Shown here piece after piece: positions 8,694 through 19,385 of a stretch of DNA of 58,297 nucleotides. The stretch is from Janibacter sp. Lineage in GTDB: Bacteria; Actinomycetota; Actinomycetes; Actinomycetales; Dermatophilaceae. Within the stretch, counting starts at the first letter, position 1; every line of letters starts with the position of its first letter. The notes under the pieces were generated by a model. That model searched no databases. It saw only the letters and a list, made by a program, of their open reading frames with translations, and had not been told where the DNA came from. The position numbers and the translations under genes were made by a program. The stretch is from the NCBI GenBank assembly GCA_030453295.1, contig JAKDKQ010000002.1:1-58297 (forward strand), written 5' to 3'.

Positions 8694-11547
8694 CTCGCAC
8701 GTGTGCGTGCTGGCTCCGCAGGAGCGCGTCGAATACATCGGAAGCGTCAGTGCTGGCATCGCTGACCATCCAGTTCGTGCGACGATTCGGCTTGACGATG
8801 TGGACCCGCTCGTTGTCGAGGATCACGGCTTGCGGCTCGACGATCGTCGCTGACGAGAGAGACTCGTCGAGCACCGTCTCCTCCGCACTAAGGAGGTTGT
8901 CGACTGTGAACCGGGATTCGATCAATGGTGTGTCGACAGCTTCGACGTGGGTACATGTCACGCGCGCGAAGCCGTTGGTCGTCTCGCTCAGCTGCACAGT
9001 CCACGTGCCCAGATCGAGGTCGTCCATGTGTCGCTTCAGAGCGCGTGCGTAGTTCTCGAAGGCTGAGTGATCTGGCGCCTCGTAGGCCTTCGAACTGGGT
9101 CCGGCCTGCAGCTCTGACAACCTGATGGTGAGGGCGTCCGTGATCAGCTGTCGTTCGTCGTTCGTCAGCTTGTAGACCTCTTGTTCTACGACGTGATCGA
9201 CGGCCTTACGCCACGAGTCGTCGATGACGCCTTCAACGATGTCGCTGAGCGTCGACACGGCAACGGCACTGAGGCTGGGCAACGGCAGGCTCAGCCATTC
9301 GCGCTGGTGTAGCTGTTCACGCTCGACGCCCCACGAGCTCGCGGTCATGAGATACCAGTACTGCGCGACGGAGGAATTGAGTACGGCCGCGACCGCACGC
9401 AATGCGGATGCGTCCTCATTAGGCCCGGCAAGCGCGAACAGGCCGTCGGTGAAGCTGGTGTCGTACGGGACGAAAGCGGCCATCGGCGTTGTACTGAAGC
9501 CTTTCCGCATGAGCACATGCGGAGCCACGTAGATTGCGTTCGCGCGCGGACGGTGCATTACGGACGCGGTAACTGGCGCCCCGAGAGAGTCTTCCGATGG
9601 AGCGTTCATCGCGAGGAGTGCTTTCGTGGCCAGGTGAGGTAGGCGGTGAAGATGGGTGGCGTCGTTCTCATCGCCGTTCTTCACGATCTGATAGCCCGCA
9701 CCCATGTGCCAGCCGAGGGTTTTGGCCCGCGAATCGAGCGTCTCGAACGTCCGTCGGAGGTGCGCCACGAGGTCTAGGTCTTTCGGGCCTCCCCACAGGA
9801 GGGTCTTCCAGATCGACGGGTCCGCCTGTGCGCGTGAGCGGGCGACCATCTGGATATTCTGCTGAGGGATGGCAATGCCGTCGATGATCTCGGAGATAGG
9901 GGTACGGCGGGGCGACACGTGTAGCAATTGCTCACGCGGCGACTCCGTGTCCGCCCCAAAGATCACGACGGCTGCGGGGCTCGAGGCGCCGAAGAGCTCC
10001 TTGCGGAGCGGCGACAGGTCGATGACCGTTTGGACATCCAGCTCCCGGAAGAACTCCAGACGGAAACGGTCGGCAGAGCTGCCGCGGTTGTGTAGGACGG
10101 TCTTCGCGGGGAGGACCAACCCAGCCACGCCGCCCGGGCGGAGCATCTCTGCTGCCTTCCAGATGAAAGGCACGGCGATCTGTCGGTCGGGTGCCTGACG
10201 TTCTCGGTCCTCTAGGTATTTGCTCGCGGCCGGGGTGAGTGAGCTCTGCCACGGTGGATTGCCTGCGATCACGTCGAACCGACGGTCGCTGAGCGCGTTA
10301 GCCTCGAAGGAGTCGGAGACTACCAGGTTCCTGCCTACGAGGTCAGGCAACCTCACCTCGCGCCAAATCGTTCGTGGGTCAACGTGCTCGAGTAGGGCAA
10401 GGTAGAGACCGAAGGCTGTCACCCCGATGGCGTCGGCGTTTCGGTCGATGCCGAAGATGGATTCGACGAGCAGTGTGCTGAGCTCTTCGTAGTTGGGTGT
10501 GGACCTTGTCTGTGCCTTGCGTTGATGCACGAGTCTGCGGAACGCCTCAGTTAAGAAGATGCCCGAGCCGCACGCAGGGTCCAGCACCGTCGGTGCGACC
10601 GGTCCGGTGAACGAAGGAAGCAACTCATCGAGGACGAGATCCACCACGCGCCGCGGGGTGTAGTACGCGGCATCGTTCTTCTGCTGGGGTGCGAGGAGCT
10701 GCTCGTAGATCGAGCTGATGAGTTCCGGTGGGATGATCGCGAAGTCGTAGCGCCATAGAGGAATCTGCCCCGTCTCGAGGTCAGCACCGTGAAAGAAGTC
10801 GGAAAGAACGCGGAGCGCGTTGTCCGGAAGCGGCCGTGTGAGGACGTCCCGCCGGAAGACATCTCCGTTGAAGTGATCGGACATCGCCGCGAAGAGGGCG
10901 GAGACAGCGTCCCATCCTTCAGTGAGCGCCGCTTCGAGCGACTCAGGCTGTTTGAGTTCGCGCAGATCCTGCGGTTGGAGGATACGGCGGTCTTCGAGGT
11001 AGCGAACAAAGATCGAACGGCCCAGAAGCGGCTCGATCTCGTCTTCGTGCACGCCGGCCGAGAGCAGACTAGAACGCACGGTACGGAGGTTGCGCAGCAG
11101 TAGATTGTCTACCCGATTCTGAGTGTCGAGCTGCTTTCTGCGACGACGCGCCAATCTGCCCGACTCGACGCTGAATCGCGTGAAGTCGGCGAACACCGTG
11201 GCGAGCTCCTGGCCACGGTGTGCCTCTGCCAGCAGCGCTGCATCGGGTCTACCTGGTGTTTGCGCGGTGTTGCAGCTGAGCGCCAGGACCTCCTCCGACG
11301 TCGTCGCGATCAAGATCGGGACCCTGCCGTAGTTCCAGAGTCGTCGGTGCGCGTTCATCGCGTCGTCACGGGTGTCAGCGGCGATGAAAGCTACAACGGG
11401 CACGGCGCCCTTGAAGAACGCTGCCGTGACGCCGCACTTCTCCTGAAGGTCACTCCAGACCATCCCGCGGACGCCCGGTGCGACCGGATCATCGACATAC
11501 CCTTGCGAGTCGCGATAGCCGAGCTTCCCGACGAGGTCATCGAGCAT
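8680..11547 (-). CDS. N6-adenine DNA methylase / type IIG-like restriction-modification protein
   Basis: SAM motif LDPACGSGIFLTEAF and catalytic NPPW (VIAGNPPWQSS); AAYYTPRRVVDLVLDELL. Confidence 0.9.
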   Translation of the reverse strand: MLDDLVGKLGYRDSQGYVDDPVAPGVRGMVWSDLQEKCGVTAAFFKGAVPVVAFIAADTRDDAMNAHRRLWNYGRVPILIATTSEEVLALSCNTAQTPGRPDAALLAEAHRGQELATVFADFTRFSVESGRLARRRRKQLDTQNRVDNLLLRNLRTVRSSLLSAGVHEDEIEPLLGRSIFVRYLEDRRILQPQDLRELKQPESLEAALTEGWDAVSALFAAMSDHFNGDVFRRDVLTRPLPDNALRVLSDFFHGADLETGQIPLWRYDFAIIPPELISSIYEQLLAPQQKNDAAYYTPRRVVDLVLDELLPSFTGPVAPTVLDPACGSGIFLTEAFRRLVHQRKAQTRSTPNYEELSTLLVESIFGIDRNADAIGVTAFGLYLALLEHVDPRTIWREVRLPDLVGRNLVVSDSFEANALSDRRFDVIAGNPPWQSSLTPAASKYLEDRERQAPDRQIAVPFIWKAAEMLRPGGVAGLVLPAKTVLHNRGSSADRFRLEFFRELDVQTVIDLSPLRKELFGASSPAAVVIFGADTESPREQLLHVSPRRTPISEIIDGIAIPQQNIQMVARSRAQADPSIWKTLLWGGPKDLDLVAHLRRTFETLDSRAKTLGWHMGAGYQIVKNGDENDATHLHRLPHLATKALLAMNAPSEDSLGAPVTASVMHRPRANAIYVAPHVLMRKGFSTTPMAAFVPYDTSFTDGLFALAGPNEDASALRAVAAVLNSSVAQYWYLMTASSWGVEREQLHQREWLSLPLPSLSAVAVSTLSDIVEGVIDDSWRKAVDHVVEQEVYKLTNDERQLITDALTIRLSELQAGPSSKAYEAPDHSAFENYARALKRHMDDLDLGTWTVQLSETTNGFARVTCTHVEAVDTPLIESRFTVDNLLSAEETVLDESLSSATIVEPQAVILDNERVHIVKPNRRTNWMVSDASTDASDVFDALLRSQHAHVRDGRA

Positions 11548-11828
11548 GGATTGCGCTGTCACGACCACCTCCCGTGGGCTCGTATCCCAGCTTAGGGCGG
11601 CCCGGAGACAACGCCTGGTAACCACCCAGGAGTGGCGAATCGGTGTGCGCTGCGCGATCGGCGTCGGCACCGACATGCACCGACATGCAGTGACGACGCG
11701 AACACTCAGATGGCTTCAGGTGTCGTGAGTTGATCGACTTAGCCGTCGGCCGCCAGCGCCTCCATGGCGTCCCTGCGGGAGGGCCTACGCGGACAGAGGT
11801 GACTGCAGCCCTCCTCCTGGCACTCTGA

Positions 11829-12017
11829 TCAGTGGTGTTCCTCAAATGGGTCGATGACTGTGTGGACTCCGTGCAGGGGGCAGATGAATGAGATTCGCAT
11901 GCCTAGACCTTCTGCGTCGAGCGGTACTGGCTCGCAGTCGCGCCCGCATTCCGGGCATGTGCGGTACTTCTCGTCGGCGTCTAACTCAGCCATCACGTCA
12001 CCTTCTTCAGCCCGCAA
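11829..12017 (-). CDS. Small CxxC zinc-ribbon-like protein
   Basis: 62 aa with CPECGRDC and CPLHGVH pairs; lies between two methylase genes on the same strand. Confidence 0.5.
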   Translation of the reverse strand: MRAEEGDVMAELDADEKYRTCPECGRDCEPVPLDAEGLGMRISFICPLHGVHTVIDPFEEHH

Positions 12018-12261
12018 TCGTGCATGACCGATACGCCTGTCCAGGTCCGTACCTCGGAGTGTCCACCCTCGCGAACTTCGCTCTCACCTGGAGAGAAAGC
12101 GGGAGGCACCATGGATTCGTCAATGCTAGATGGTCAAAGTCGGGGCCAGGTCCCGTGAATCGTGAACAGCCCGCGTATACACGTGACATTGTGGAGGTAT
12201 TCCGCCGACTCCGGTGGGGGCTACTGAGAACCGAAGGCTCAGCGGTGGCCAAGCCGCATCC

Positions 12262-15200
12262 CTACTCCAGCGCTTCGAGTTCGGCGAAGTCGAAGCCGAC
12301 CTGGCCCGCCTGCTCGGCGCGCGCCTGTTTCGCAGCCAGCTTCGCTGTGGGAGTAGCTGTACTTGCATCCTCACCGAGCCCCGCGAGTTTCTCGACCGTC
12401 TCGCCAGCGAAGATGTCGGCCAGCAGCGTTGCCTGTTCTTCTCCGAGTTCGACCAGTAGGCCGGTGATGTTCAGCAGGTCGACAAGATCAGATGTGTACT
12501 CGGGCAGCCAACGATCGGGTTGGGTCTTCATAAGATCCGACACGCGGCGCTCGCCGATGACGGGGCGGGAGCGGTCGGCTCTTCGATATGAGAACCACTT
12601 GTCGAGGATGTTAACGCCATTGATCGCGTACTCGCGTATCGCGGGTGTCACCCGATCGATTACGCCGCTGCCGATGGTCAGCTGCTGCGAGGCTGCATCA
12701 TAACCGAGCGTATTCGGGAAGTCTGCACTCGTCGTCGGGATTGCTGTCACGTTCCTCGGTGTTCGCTCCGCTGGCAGGCGTGGCACCCCGCTAGTCGCTG
12801 CTGGGTGATTCCCCTGTTTCATGCGCTGCCCATAGGTCTGGTACCAGATGGACCGTCTTCCGATGGCGACGGCGCGGTCGAACAGGTCGACGTCGGCCGT
12901 GAACGGTACCCGCACTCCGGGGGTGGTCAGGTCGCCGGCGAAGGTGGTCGTGTAAGCGGGATGTGCAGTTACCGCGACGATATATGCAACGACCTCATCC
13001 GCGTTCGGCTCCCGACTATAGGCAGTAGTTAGCGCCGCGAACACTTCGGCGCGGACGTTCGGAGTGGTCGCCAAACCGTCCGCCCACAGGGGATACACGC
13101 GACCGCCGCGGCCCCCGTAATGGTCCATGTCAGGTGGAACGGCTGACACCGACACCGCCATTGCTCCGGTAGGTGCATCGACACGCGGGGCCGTCAGATA
13201 GACCTGTGAATCGGAAGCGATACCCCATAGCGTCGGATTGGGCCGGTTCAGTACCCGCTTATCGGGAATGATCCATTGCCGGTCGAGCGATCGGAAGGCG
13301 TACCGGACTGGCTGCTCGGCTGTTACGTCGGTGCCGATCGGATTCGCGTGCAGCGGGTATCCCGGCAGCGCCTCCTTCAAGGGTCTATCGACTGTAAGGC
13401 CGGCGCCCTCGCTGAAGAGCTCCCGCTGTCGGACTGTGTTCTTTTCACTCTGAAGAGCCTTGATGCGCTCGTTCAAAGTCCCCGCGTCGGGCGCGATAAC
13501 CCAGGTGCGACCGGGCATCACCCCGGAGCCGTCGTACGCGAACAGGTCACCAAGAAGCGGGTGCCGTGTCCAGCGCGCGTCGCCCACTGCAGTGAACGGC
13601 GCTCGCGGTGCCTCGGAGACGGCACTCCACCCATCGTCGTCGAGAGAGATGCTGGCGAGTTCCGTGAACTTGTCCTCGCGGTCGCCCGGAGTGAGAGTTC
13701 GCACCCTCACGGTGGCCGGTGCCGTGTTCCCTCCAGGGCGGCGAACGGCGATGACGATGCACACTGGGTGGGGGACGGCCTGGAAGATGCGTGTGTTCAC
13801 CGGGGGCATCAAGCCTTCGGGCGAGCAGTCGATGACGAAGATGTCCGTCGCCTGCTCCCGCATCTTCGCGCGCATCTGCTGGAAGCCGTCGCCGTCAAGG
13901 AAACCGGCGACGGTGATGAAGGCCACGATGCCGGGGGACTCTTTCGGTACCGAGTCGAAGACCTTCCAGGTAGCCCACCGCCAGAAGTACACGTAAGAGT
14001 TCCGCAGCTGCTTCACGTGCGGCCCGAGCTTCCACTCCTTGGGAGGGGTGAAGTCATTTAAAGGCACGAATCCGGCGTTGGCGCCGGTCTCGACCCAGCC
14101 GCCCATGCCCTTGGCCTTCTCCTTGTACGGAGGGTTGCCGAGAACAACGAGGATCTGCTCGTCGCGCTTCACACGGTCTGCCTGGCGGCGTGACTCTGCG
14201 ATCGGCTCATAAAACTGTCCGATCGTCGAGTACTCGGCGTTCGGGTCGCTAAGCGTGTCGGCGACATAGGTTCGCAGATGATCGGCGGTAGCGCCCGACC
14301 CGAGCGCGGTGAGCTCAGCGAGCAGCCGCAGCTGGGCGACAGCGTAGGGGCCGAGCTGAATTTCGAAGCCGATGACCTTCTTCAGTCGCTCGGTGAGTGC
14401 GGCTCCCTGCGAGGCAGGGCCGTAGTCGGCTGCGTGGCGCTCCGCGACTAGGCGCAGGGTTTCCAGCAAGAACGCGCCAGTCCCCATCGCGGGGTCGATC
14501 AACGTCACCGCCTCGTCGGCGAGACCAGCGGGCAGGTCCAGCAAAGTTCGTACTGCCTCGTCGGTCAGGTGCGTCATCGACTCGACCACAGGGATGGGTG
14601 TGTAGTAGCTGCCGGTCTGCTTCCGCAGGTCGCTGTCATACGTGGCGAGGAAGTCCTCGTAGAAGTAGAGCCATGCATCGCGGCGGCTGCCCTTCTCGAG
14701 CTTCGGCCAGTCGACGGCGGAGAGCACCCGCTTCGCTGTGTCGAGTACCGCTTTCAGTCCCGACTCGTCCTCCGCGACCGAGCCGAGCACCTGAAGCGCC
14801 CGACCGATCAACGAGTTGGTCGCTCCCAGCTTCTTTCCGATCTGATCGGTATCCTGCTCAATTGAGATGCCTTTTGCTCGGGCAATGAGCAAGCCGAACA
14901 TGACCGCCTGCGCGTACCCGTCCGCGAACTGCGCATCACTCGCGGTTGGGAACAGAAGGTTCCGCCAATCCTCCGCAGTCGAGCGCAACGTTTTCGCGCC
15001 GTCGCTCAGCTCGGCGACCACTTCGGCTCGGAGCAGCCGGCATAGGCGTGCTGACACGCGAGCAAGCTCACCGGCGTTCGCTGGAGCGATCGGGGTCCAG
15101 CTCAGGAATGACCGCAGCGTTCGCTCCAGCCAGTCGCCGGCAACCAGTGCAGCGCCAGCGGTCGCGACATCGCCGTCCAAGAATTCCACCCGGTCGACGA

Positions 15201-15594
15201 GTTCCCCGTTCTGCCACAGGGACCAGGACTGGGAGTCCGTGTAGAGGACGTTCGGGAGGAGGCGCAGGCGCTCGAACTGCGACTTGTCGTGACCTCGGTA
15301 CTTCCGCGGATCGGCACCCTTTCCGAGTGCCTTGATCTCGATGAAGCCTGTGAGCGCGTTGCCGATCGTCACAGCGAAGTCGGGGCGTGAGGAGATGTCA
15401 GCCATCTTCACTTCACCGATGACGTTCACCTCGGTGAAGTCGAGCGCTTTGGCTGCCGAACGAAGAAACGTGTCTAGTGGTGTCCGCAGTTGGTCCTCGG
15501 GATCACCGGTGACGACAGGCTGCGCCAGCTTTTGCTTCAGCTCGACACCCAACGCGCTGACGGCAGCGGCAACGGTGTGTGACATGTGCCTCAC
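12262..15594 (-). CDS. Type IIG / type ISP-like restriction-modification enzyme (nuclease + N6-methylase + specificity)
   Basis: N-terminal SRPDFAVTIGNALTGFIEIKA (PD-(D/E)xK-like), DPAMGTGAFLLETLR and VVLGNPPYKEKAKGMGGWVE; long C-terminal half; no helicase motifs seen. Confidence 0.88.
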   Translation of the reverse strand: MRHMSHTVAAAVSALGVELKQKLAQPVVTGDPEDQLRTPLDTFLRSAAKALDFTEVNVIGEVKMADISSRPDFAVTIGNALTGFIEIKALGKGADPRKYRGHDKSQFERLRLLPNVLYTDSQSWSLWQNGELVDRVEFLDGDVATAGAALVAGDWLERTLRSFLSWTPIAPANAGELARVSARLCRLLRAEVVAELSDGAKTLRSTAEDWRNLLFPTASDAQFADGYAQAVMFGLLIARAKGISIEQDTDQIGKKLGATNSLIGRALQVLGSVAEDESGLKAVLDTAKRVLSAVDWPKLEKGSRRDAWLYFYEDFLATYDSDLRKQTGSYYTPIPVVESMTHLTDEAVRTLLDLPAGLADEAVTLIDPAMGTGAFLLETLRLVAERHAADYGPASQGAALTERLKKVIGFEIQLGPYAVAQLRLLAELTALGSGATADHLRTYVADTLSDPNAEYSTIGQFYEPIAESRRQADRVKRDEQILVVLGNPPYKEKAKGMGGWVETGANAGFVPLNDFTPPKEWKLGPHVKQLRNSYVYFWRWATWKVFDSVPKESPGIVAFITVAGFLDGDGFQQMRAKMREQATDIFVIDCSPEGLMPPVNTRIFQAVPHPVCIVIAVRRPGGNTAPATVRVRTLTPGDREDKFTELASISLDDDGWSAVSEAPRAPFTAVGDARWTRHPLLGDLFAYDGSGVMPGRTWVIAPDAGTLNERIKALQSEKNTVRQRELFSEGAGLTVDRPLKEALPGYPLHANPIGTDVTAEQPVRYAFRSLDRQWIIPDKRVLNRPNPTLWGIASDSQVYLTAPRVDAPTGAMAVSVSAVPPDMDHYGGRGGRVYPLWADGLATTPNVRAEVFAALTTAYSREPNADEVVAYIVAVTAHPAYTTTFAGDLTTPGVRVPFTADVDLFDRAVAIGRRSIWYQTYGQRMKQGNHPAATSGVPRLPAERTPRNVTAIPTTSADFPNTLGYDAASQQLTIGSGVIDRVTPAIREYAINGVNILDKWFSYRRADRSRPVIGERRVSDLMKTQPDRWLPEYTSDLVDLLNITGLLVELGEEQATLLADIFAGETVEKLAGLGEDASTATPTAKLAAKQARAEQAGQVGFDFAELEALE

Positions 15595-15778
15595 ACTACT
15601 GGGCGCTCGCTCATCGCCCTCGGAGGGCGCTCCGCGCCCGCATTCATGGGACGCCCGCAGCCGCGGTGCCAGCTGACCCCGATGGCGATCTTACGGTTGC
15701 TGGTTCGCCAACCCGACCTGCAGTAGGGCGAAGGGCGGCGAGGTTGGGCGAGGTTAAGCGTCGCCAGAAGGGCGAGGC

Positions 15779-16396
15779 CTATACCGAGAAGAATGCGGCT
15801 CCGATACGTCCAGACAACTCTTCGGGCAAGCCCTCGTCGGATAGTAGATATTCCGTCATCACCACGATGTGCACCTGGAGGAGTCGGTGGGCTTCGAGGT
15901 CTGAATCCATGGGGTCAGGTGCACCACTCGACATGTGAAAGTCGTCGAGCGTCGGGGCGTACTGGCCCGCGAGGTTGCCGGAGGCGTGAGAGAACTGCGT
16001 CTCTCCGAGCCACATCGAGTAGATGGACCAGGGCTTCACCTCACTCGAATCAACGGCCGCGTTCAGTCTTGTTGACTGCTGATGGATAGCGCCCCTTGTC
16101 TCATCGTCTAGTTCGAACGAGTCCATCTCCGTCGGGTCGAAATCCGCTTCGTGTCCCGCGTCTCGCAGGTAGGCCAGCAGCCGATTCGTGTCGAGCGCGG
16201 CGATGACCTTGCTCTGCGCGAACGCGGCGCGGCACAACCCGACCACCACCTGGTCTGTGCGACTTCGAAACTCCACATCGCTGAGATCCACGCTGAGCAC
16301 GGCATCCGCCGACCGCGCGACTATCTCGGCATTGGCGAATCGAGCCAGACGTTCGCCTTCCGTCTTGCGCTGTTTCTTCGCTCGGCTGCCGCTCAC
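15779..16396 (-). CDS. Hypothetical protein
   Basis: 205-aa ORF upstream of and co-oriented with the RM gene. Confidence 0.55.
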   Translation of the reverse strand: MSGSRAKKQRKTEGERLARFANAEIVARSADAVLSVDLSDVEFRSRTDQVVVGLCRAAFAQSKVIAALDTNRLLAYLRDAGHEADFDPTEMDSFELDDETRGAIHQQSTRLNAAVDSSEVKPWSIYSMWLGETQFSHASGNLAGQYAPTLDDFHMSSGAPDPMDSDLEAHRLLQVHIVVMTEYLLSDEGLPEELSGRIGAAFFSV

Positions 16397-16897
16397 ACAA
16401 CGACGCTACCTGGCACCGAACACGCCGCTAGCCGCTGGGGCAGATCGCTTCGCCGCCGCTACCTGGTATCGGGCCAGCTTCGGCGCGTAGGGCGTCAGAG
16501 CTGACAAAGCGCAGCACTGCAGGCCTTGGCGAAATTCAAAGCCCATAAGACCCTGATCAAACGGCAATTATTGGAAGGAAAATGTAGGGGGGATTGCAGC
16601 GAATACCACATGGCGTCTCTGACGCCCCTATTCGGCATTGTGCGCGACGTTTACAGCGGGAACGAACGAACGTTTGAGTATAGGAACGGGCGTGCATCAT
16701 TGCTGCTCGTGGCAACCATCAAGAACGAGAAGGACTCTCACGCAGTCATATGCAGACGGTTCCAGCTTCCTGCGACCGACAGCACTGCGGGCAACGACCG
16801 GTGACGGTCGCCGCGTACTGTGAGCCGATGACTCGGCTGAGGGGGATCCTGCGAGCTTGTGACCAGCCTGCGTCATGAGTCACGAGAGACACGCGGC

Positions 16898-18451
16898 TCA
16901 GTCGATGTCTCGATGTCGGATCGCTCGTGTGGCGATGGTGGTGAGGGCGGCGGCGATGAGGATGAGCAGGACGGCCTGCCAGGGGTGCGGGTCGCCGTCG
17001 GGGAGTTGGGGAACGAGGGCGAAGGGCGAGGCGTAGAGGGCCTCGTGCGGGATGATGCGGAACTCGACGGCGAACTCGAGCGCCTGGAACGCTCCGATCA
17101 CGATGAACGCGATTGCACTCGCGGCGCGCGGAACGGTGGCCAGCAGGAGCGTGGTGAGTGCGATGAACACCCATGCTGCGGGGGCTCGGAGGGCACCCGA
17201 GATAGCAAGGACGCCGAATGAGCCGGCGTCGCTGCCGAGTTGCGCGACCGCGATGCCCAGCCCGAGGGCGAATAGCAGGCCGAGGCCCGCCAGCGTGCCC
17301 GTGATGGCGTGTGCGAGCAGCCAGCGGGAGCGGGGAACGGGGCGGGAGAGGACGGCTTCGGCGCGGCCGCTGGTGACCTCGCCGCGGAGCCGGAGGGTGG
17401 TCAGGATGCCGAGGATCGCGGCGAATAGCGGGGAGAGGTAGAGGGCGACCTGGATGAGACCGCTGCCGCTTCCCGCGCTGCTTCCGAGCGCGAGGTCGAT
17501 CTGGTCGTCCACGGTCGAGGACACCCCGCCGATTAGGAGTCCGACGACGAGCGCGCCCGCGGCCCAGCCGATCATGGCTCCGCGGCTGGTACGCAGGGCG
17601 AGGGAGGTGGGGCCGCGCAGGGCGGCGCTGGCGTGCGCGGGTCCCACCCGTTCAGGGAGCAGGCCCGCCCCGAGGTCGCGCCGGGAGGCGATCCACAACG
17701 CGACGGCGGCCAGCGCGATGGTGAGGGCGAGCGCGGGCAGCAGCATCACGGCGTTGTTGTCGGCGAAGGGTCGCACGGCCGCGATCCATCCGAACGGGGA
17801 GAGCCAGTACGCGTTCCCGCCGATGGCGTCACCCGCGCCGCGGAGTAGGAAGAATGCCGCCACGAACGCGACGGCGATGCCTGTCGCGCCGCGGGCGGTC
17901 TGCACTATCTGCCCGGTCAGCGCGGCCAAGGCCGCAGCGAGCAGCCCGAACATGGTGATTTGGGCTCCGACCAGCAGGGAGCCGGTCGCTGACGCGCCGA
18001 TGCCGAGGAAGCCGGCACCGACGACGATCCCGGCCCCCAGTGACCCGGCCGTAGTGACGCCGAGCGCGGCGGCCAGCGGCGCGGCTCTGCCAACTGCGGC
18101 GGTGCCGAGCATTTCGCTGGTGCCGCTCTCTTCCGGGGCGCGGGTATTGCGGACCATCGTGAGGACGGAGGCGAGGCTGATGAAGATCGTCGCGATTCCC
18201 AGCATCCGCCACAGCCCGATCCCGCCGACGTCGGTGCTGGAGACGGGGCCGATCATGAACAGTTCGCCCGCACTGGCATTGACGGACGCGGCCAGTGCTT
18301 CTCGGTCGGCCACAGTCGGGTAGGTGGAGACGATGCCCGCGGCGACCACCAGCAGCAGCAATCCGGAGAGTAGATACCAGGCGGAGCCGTGCAGCCGCTC
18401 CCGGCGGAGGGTCAGACCGAGCATCGAGCGAGTTCCTGTCAGCGTGCTCAT
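16898..18451 (-). CDS. ABC-type exporter permease
   Basis: 517 aa multi-TM; overlaps the ATPase start/stop region (18448-18451). Confidence 0.85.
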   Translation of the reverse strand: MSTLTGTRSMLGLTLRRERLHGSAWYLLSGLLLLVVAAGIVSTYPTVADREALAASVNASAGELFMIGPVSSTDVGGIGLWRMLGIATIFISLASVLTMVRNTRAPEESGTSEMLGTAAVGRAAPLAAALGVTTAGSLGAGIVVGAGFLGIGASATGSLLVGAQITMFGLLAAALAALTGQIVQTARGATGIAVAFVAAFFLLRGAGDAIGGNAYWLSPFGWIAAVRPFADNNAVMLLPALALTIALAAVALWIASRRDLGAGLLPERVGPAHASAALRGPTSLALRTSRGAMIGWAAGALVVGLLIGGVSSTVDDQIDLALGSSAGSGSGLIQVALYLSPLFAAILGILTTLRLRGEVTSGRAEAVLSRPVPRSRWLLAHAITGTLAGLGLLFALGLGIAVAQLGSDAGSFGVLAISGALRAPAAWVFIALTTLLLATVPRAASAIAFIVIGAFQALEFAVEFRIIPHEALYASPFALVPQLPDGDPHPWQAVLLILIAAALTTIATRAIRHRDID

Positions 18452-19359
18452 GCTGTTGCTCCCACGCGGTCCTGGGCTGTGCCGGTCTGGTCGTAGTAGT
18501 GCAGGAACAGGTCTTCCAGCGTGGGCGGGGCGACGGTGAGAGTCTCGATCCCGAACGAGGCGAGCCGGGTCATGACCTCATCGAATCGGGTGGTGGTCAA
18601 CTCGATTTGGTGCCCGTCCACGGTCACTTTCTCGATGCCAGTCAGCGTGTCCAGACCCGTCGGTCGTCGGGTTAGGGTGGCGGTGACAACGGTCGTGTCG
18701 TGCCCGCGCAGCTCGGCCATGGTGCCGGTGTCCACGACCTTCCCGGCGCGGACGATGCTGACCCGGTCGCAGAGCTGTTCGACCTCGGAGAGGATGTGGC
18801 TGGACAGCAGCACGGTGCGGCCCTCGTGGCGGGCCTCGCTCACGCACTGCTTGAATACCTCCTCCATCAGCGGGTCCAGACCCGAGGTCGGCTCGTCCAG
18901 GATGAGAAGCTCTGCGGTCACGCTCAGCGCCGAGACCAGGCCGACCTTCTGCCGGTTGCCCTTGGAGTAGGTGCGGGACCGCTTGGTCGGGTCCAGCTCG
19001 AACCGCTCGATCAGCGCGTCCCGACGGGCGCGGTCCTCACCGCCATGCATCCGCGCGAGCAGATCGATGACCTCCCCGCCGGTCAGGTTCGGCCACAGGC
19101 TCACATCACCCGGGACGTACGCCAACCGTCCGCGGATCTCGGGAGCGGCCGTCCACGGGTCGTGACCCAGCACGCGGGCCGTCCCGCTGTCGGCGTGCAG
19201 CATCCCCAGCAGCACCCGGATCGTGGTGGACTTGCCCGCACCGTTCGGCCCGAGCAGCCCATGCACCTCCCCGGCACTGATCGTCAGGTCCAGCCCGTCC
19301 AGTGCTCGCGCGTGCCCGAACGACTTGATGATCTGCCGCAACTCCACAAGGTCTGTCAT
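18448..19359 (-). CDS. ABC transporter ATP-binding protein
   Basis: Walker A GLLGPNGAGKSTT, Walker B LLILDEPTSGLDP; start chosen at MTDLVELRQI. Confidence 0.95.
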   Translation of the reverse strand: MTDLVELRQIIKSFGHARALDGLDLTISAGEVHGLLGPNGAGKSTTIRVLLGMLHADSGTARVLGHDPWTAAPEIRGRLAYVPGDVSLWPNLTGGEVIDLLARMHGGEDRARRDALIERFELDPTKRSRTYSKGNRQKVGLVSALSVTAELLILDEPTSGLDPLMEEVFKQCVSEARHEGRTVLLSSHILSEVEQLCDRVSIVRAGKVVDTGTMAELRGHDTTVVTATLTRRPTGLDTLTGIEKVTVDGHQIELTTTRFDEVMTRLASFGIETLTVAPPTLEDLFLHYYDQTGTAQDRVGATA

Positions 19360-19372
19360 GGCAGCCACACTA

Positions 19373-19385
19373 CACGAAATTCGTG
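19373..19385. promoter_or_regulatory. Perfect palindrome CACGAA-A-TTCGTG, candidate operator between divergent ABC exporter and GbsR/MarR genes
   Basis: Located in the divergent promoter region between 19359 and 19441. Confidence 0.7.

Noticed and set aside
11667-11697. Short tandem CGACATGCAC CGACATGCA repeat
   Set aside because: Only two short units in an intergenic region; no supporting structure.
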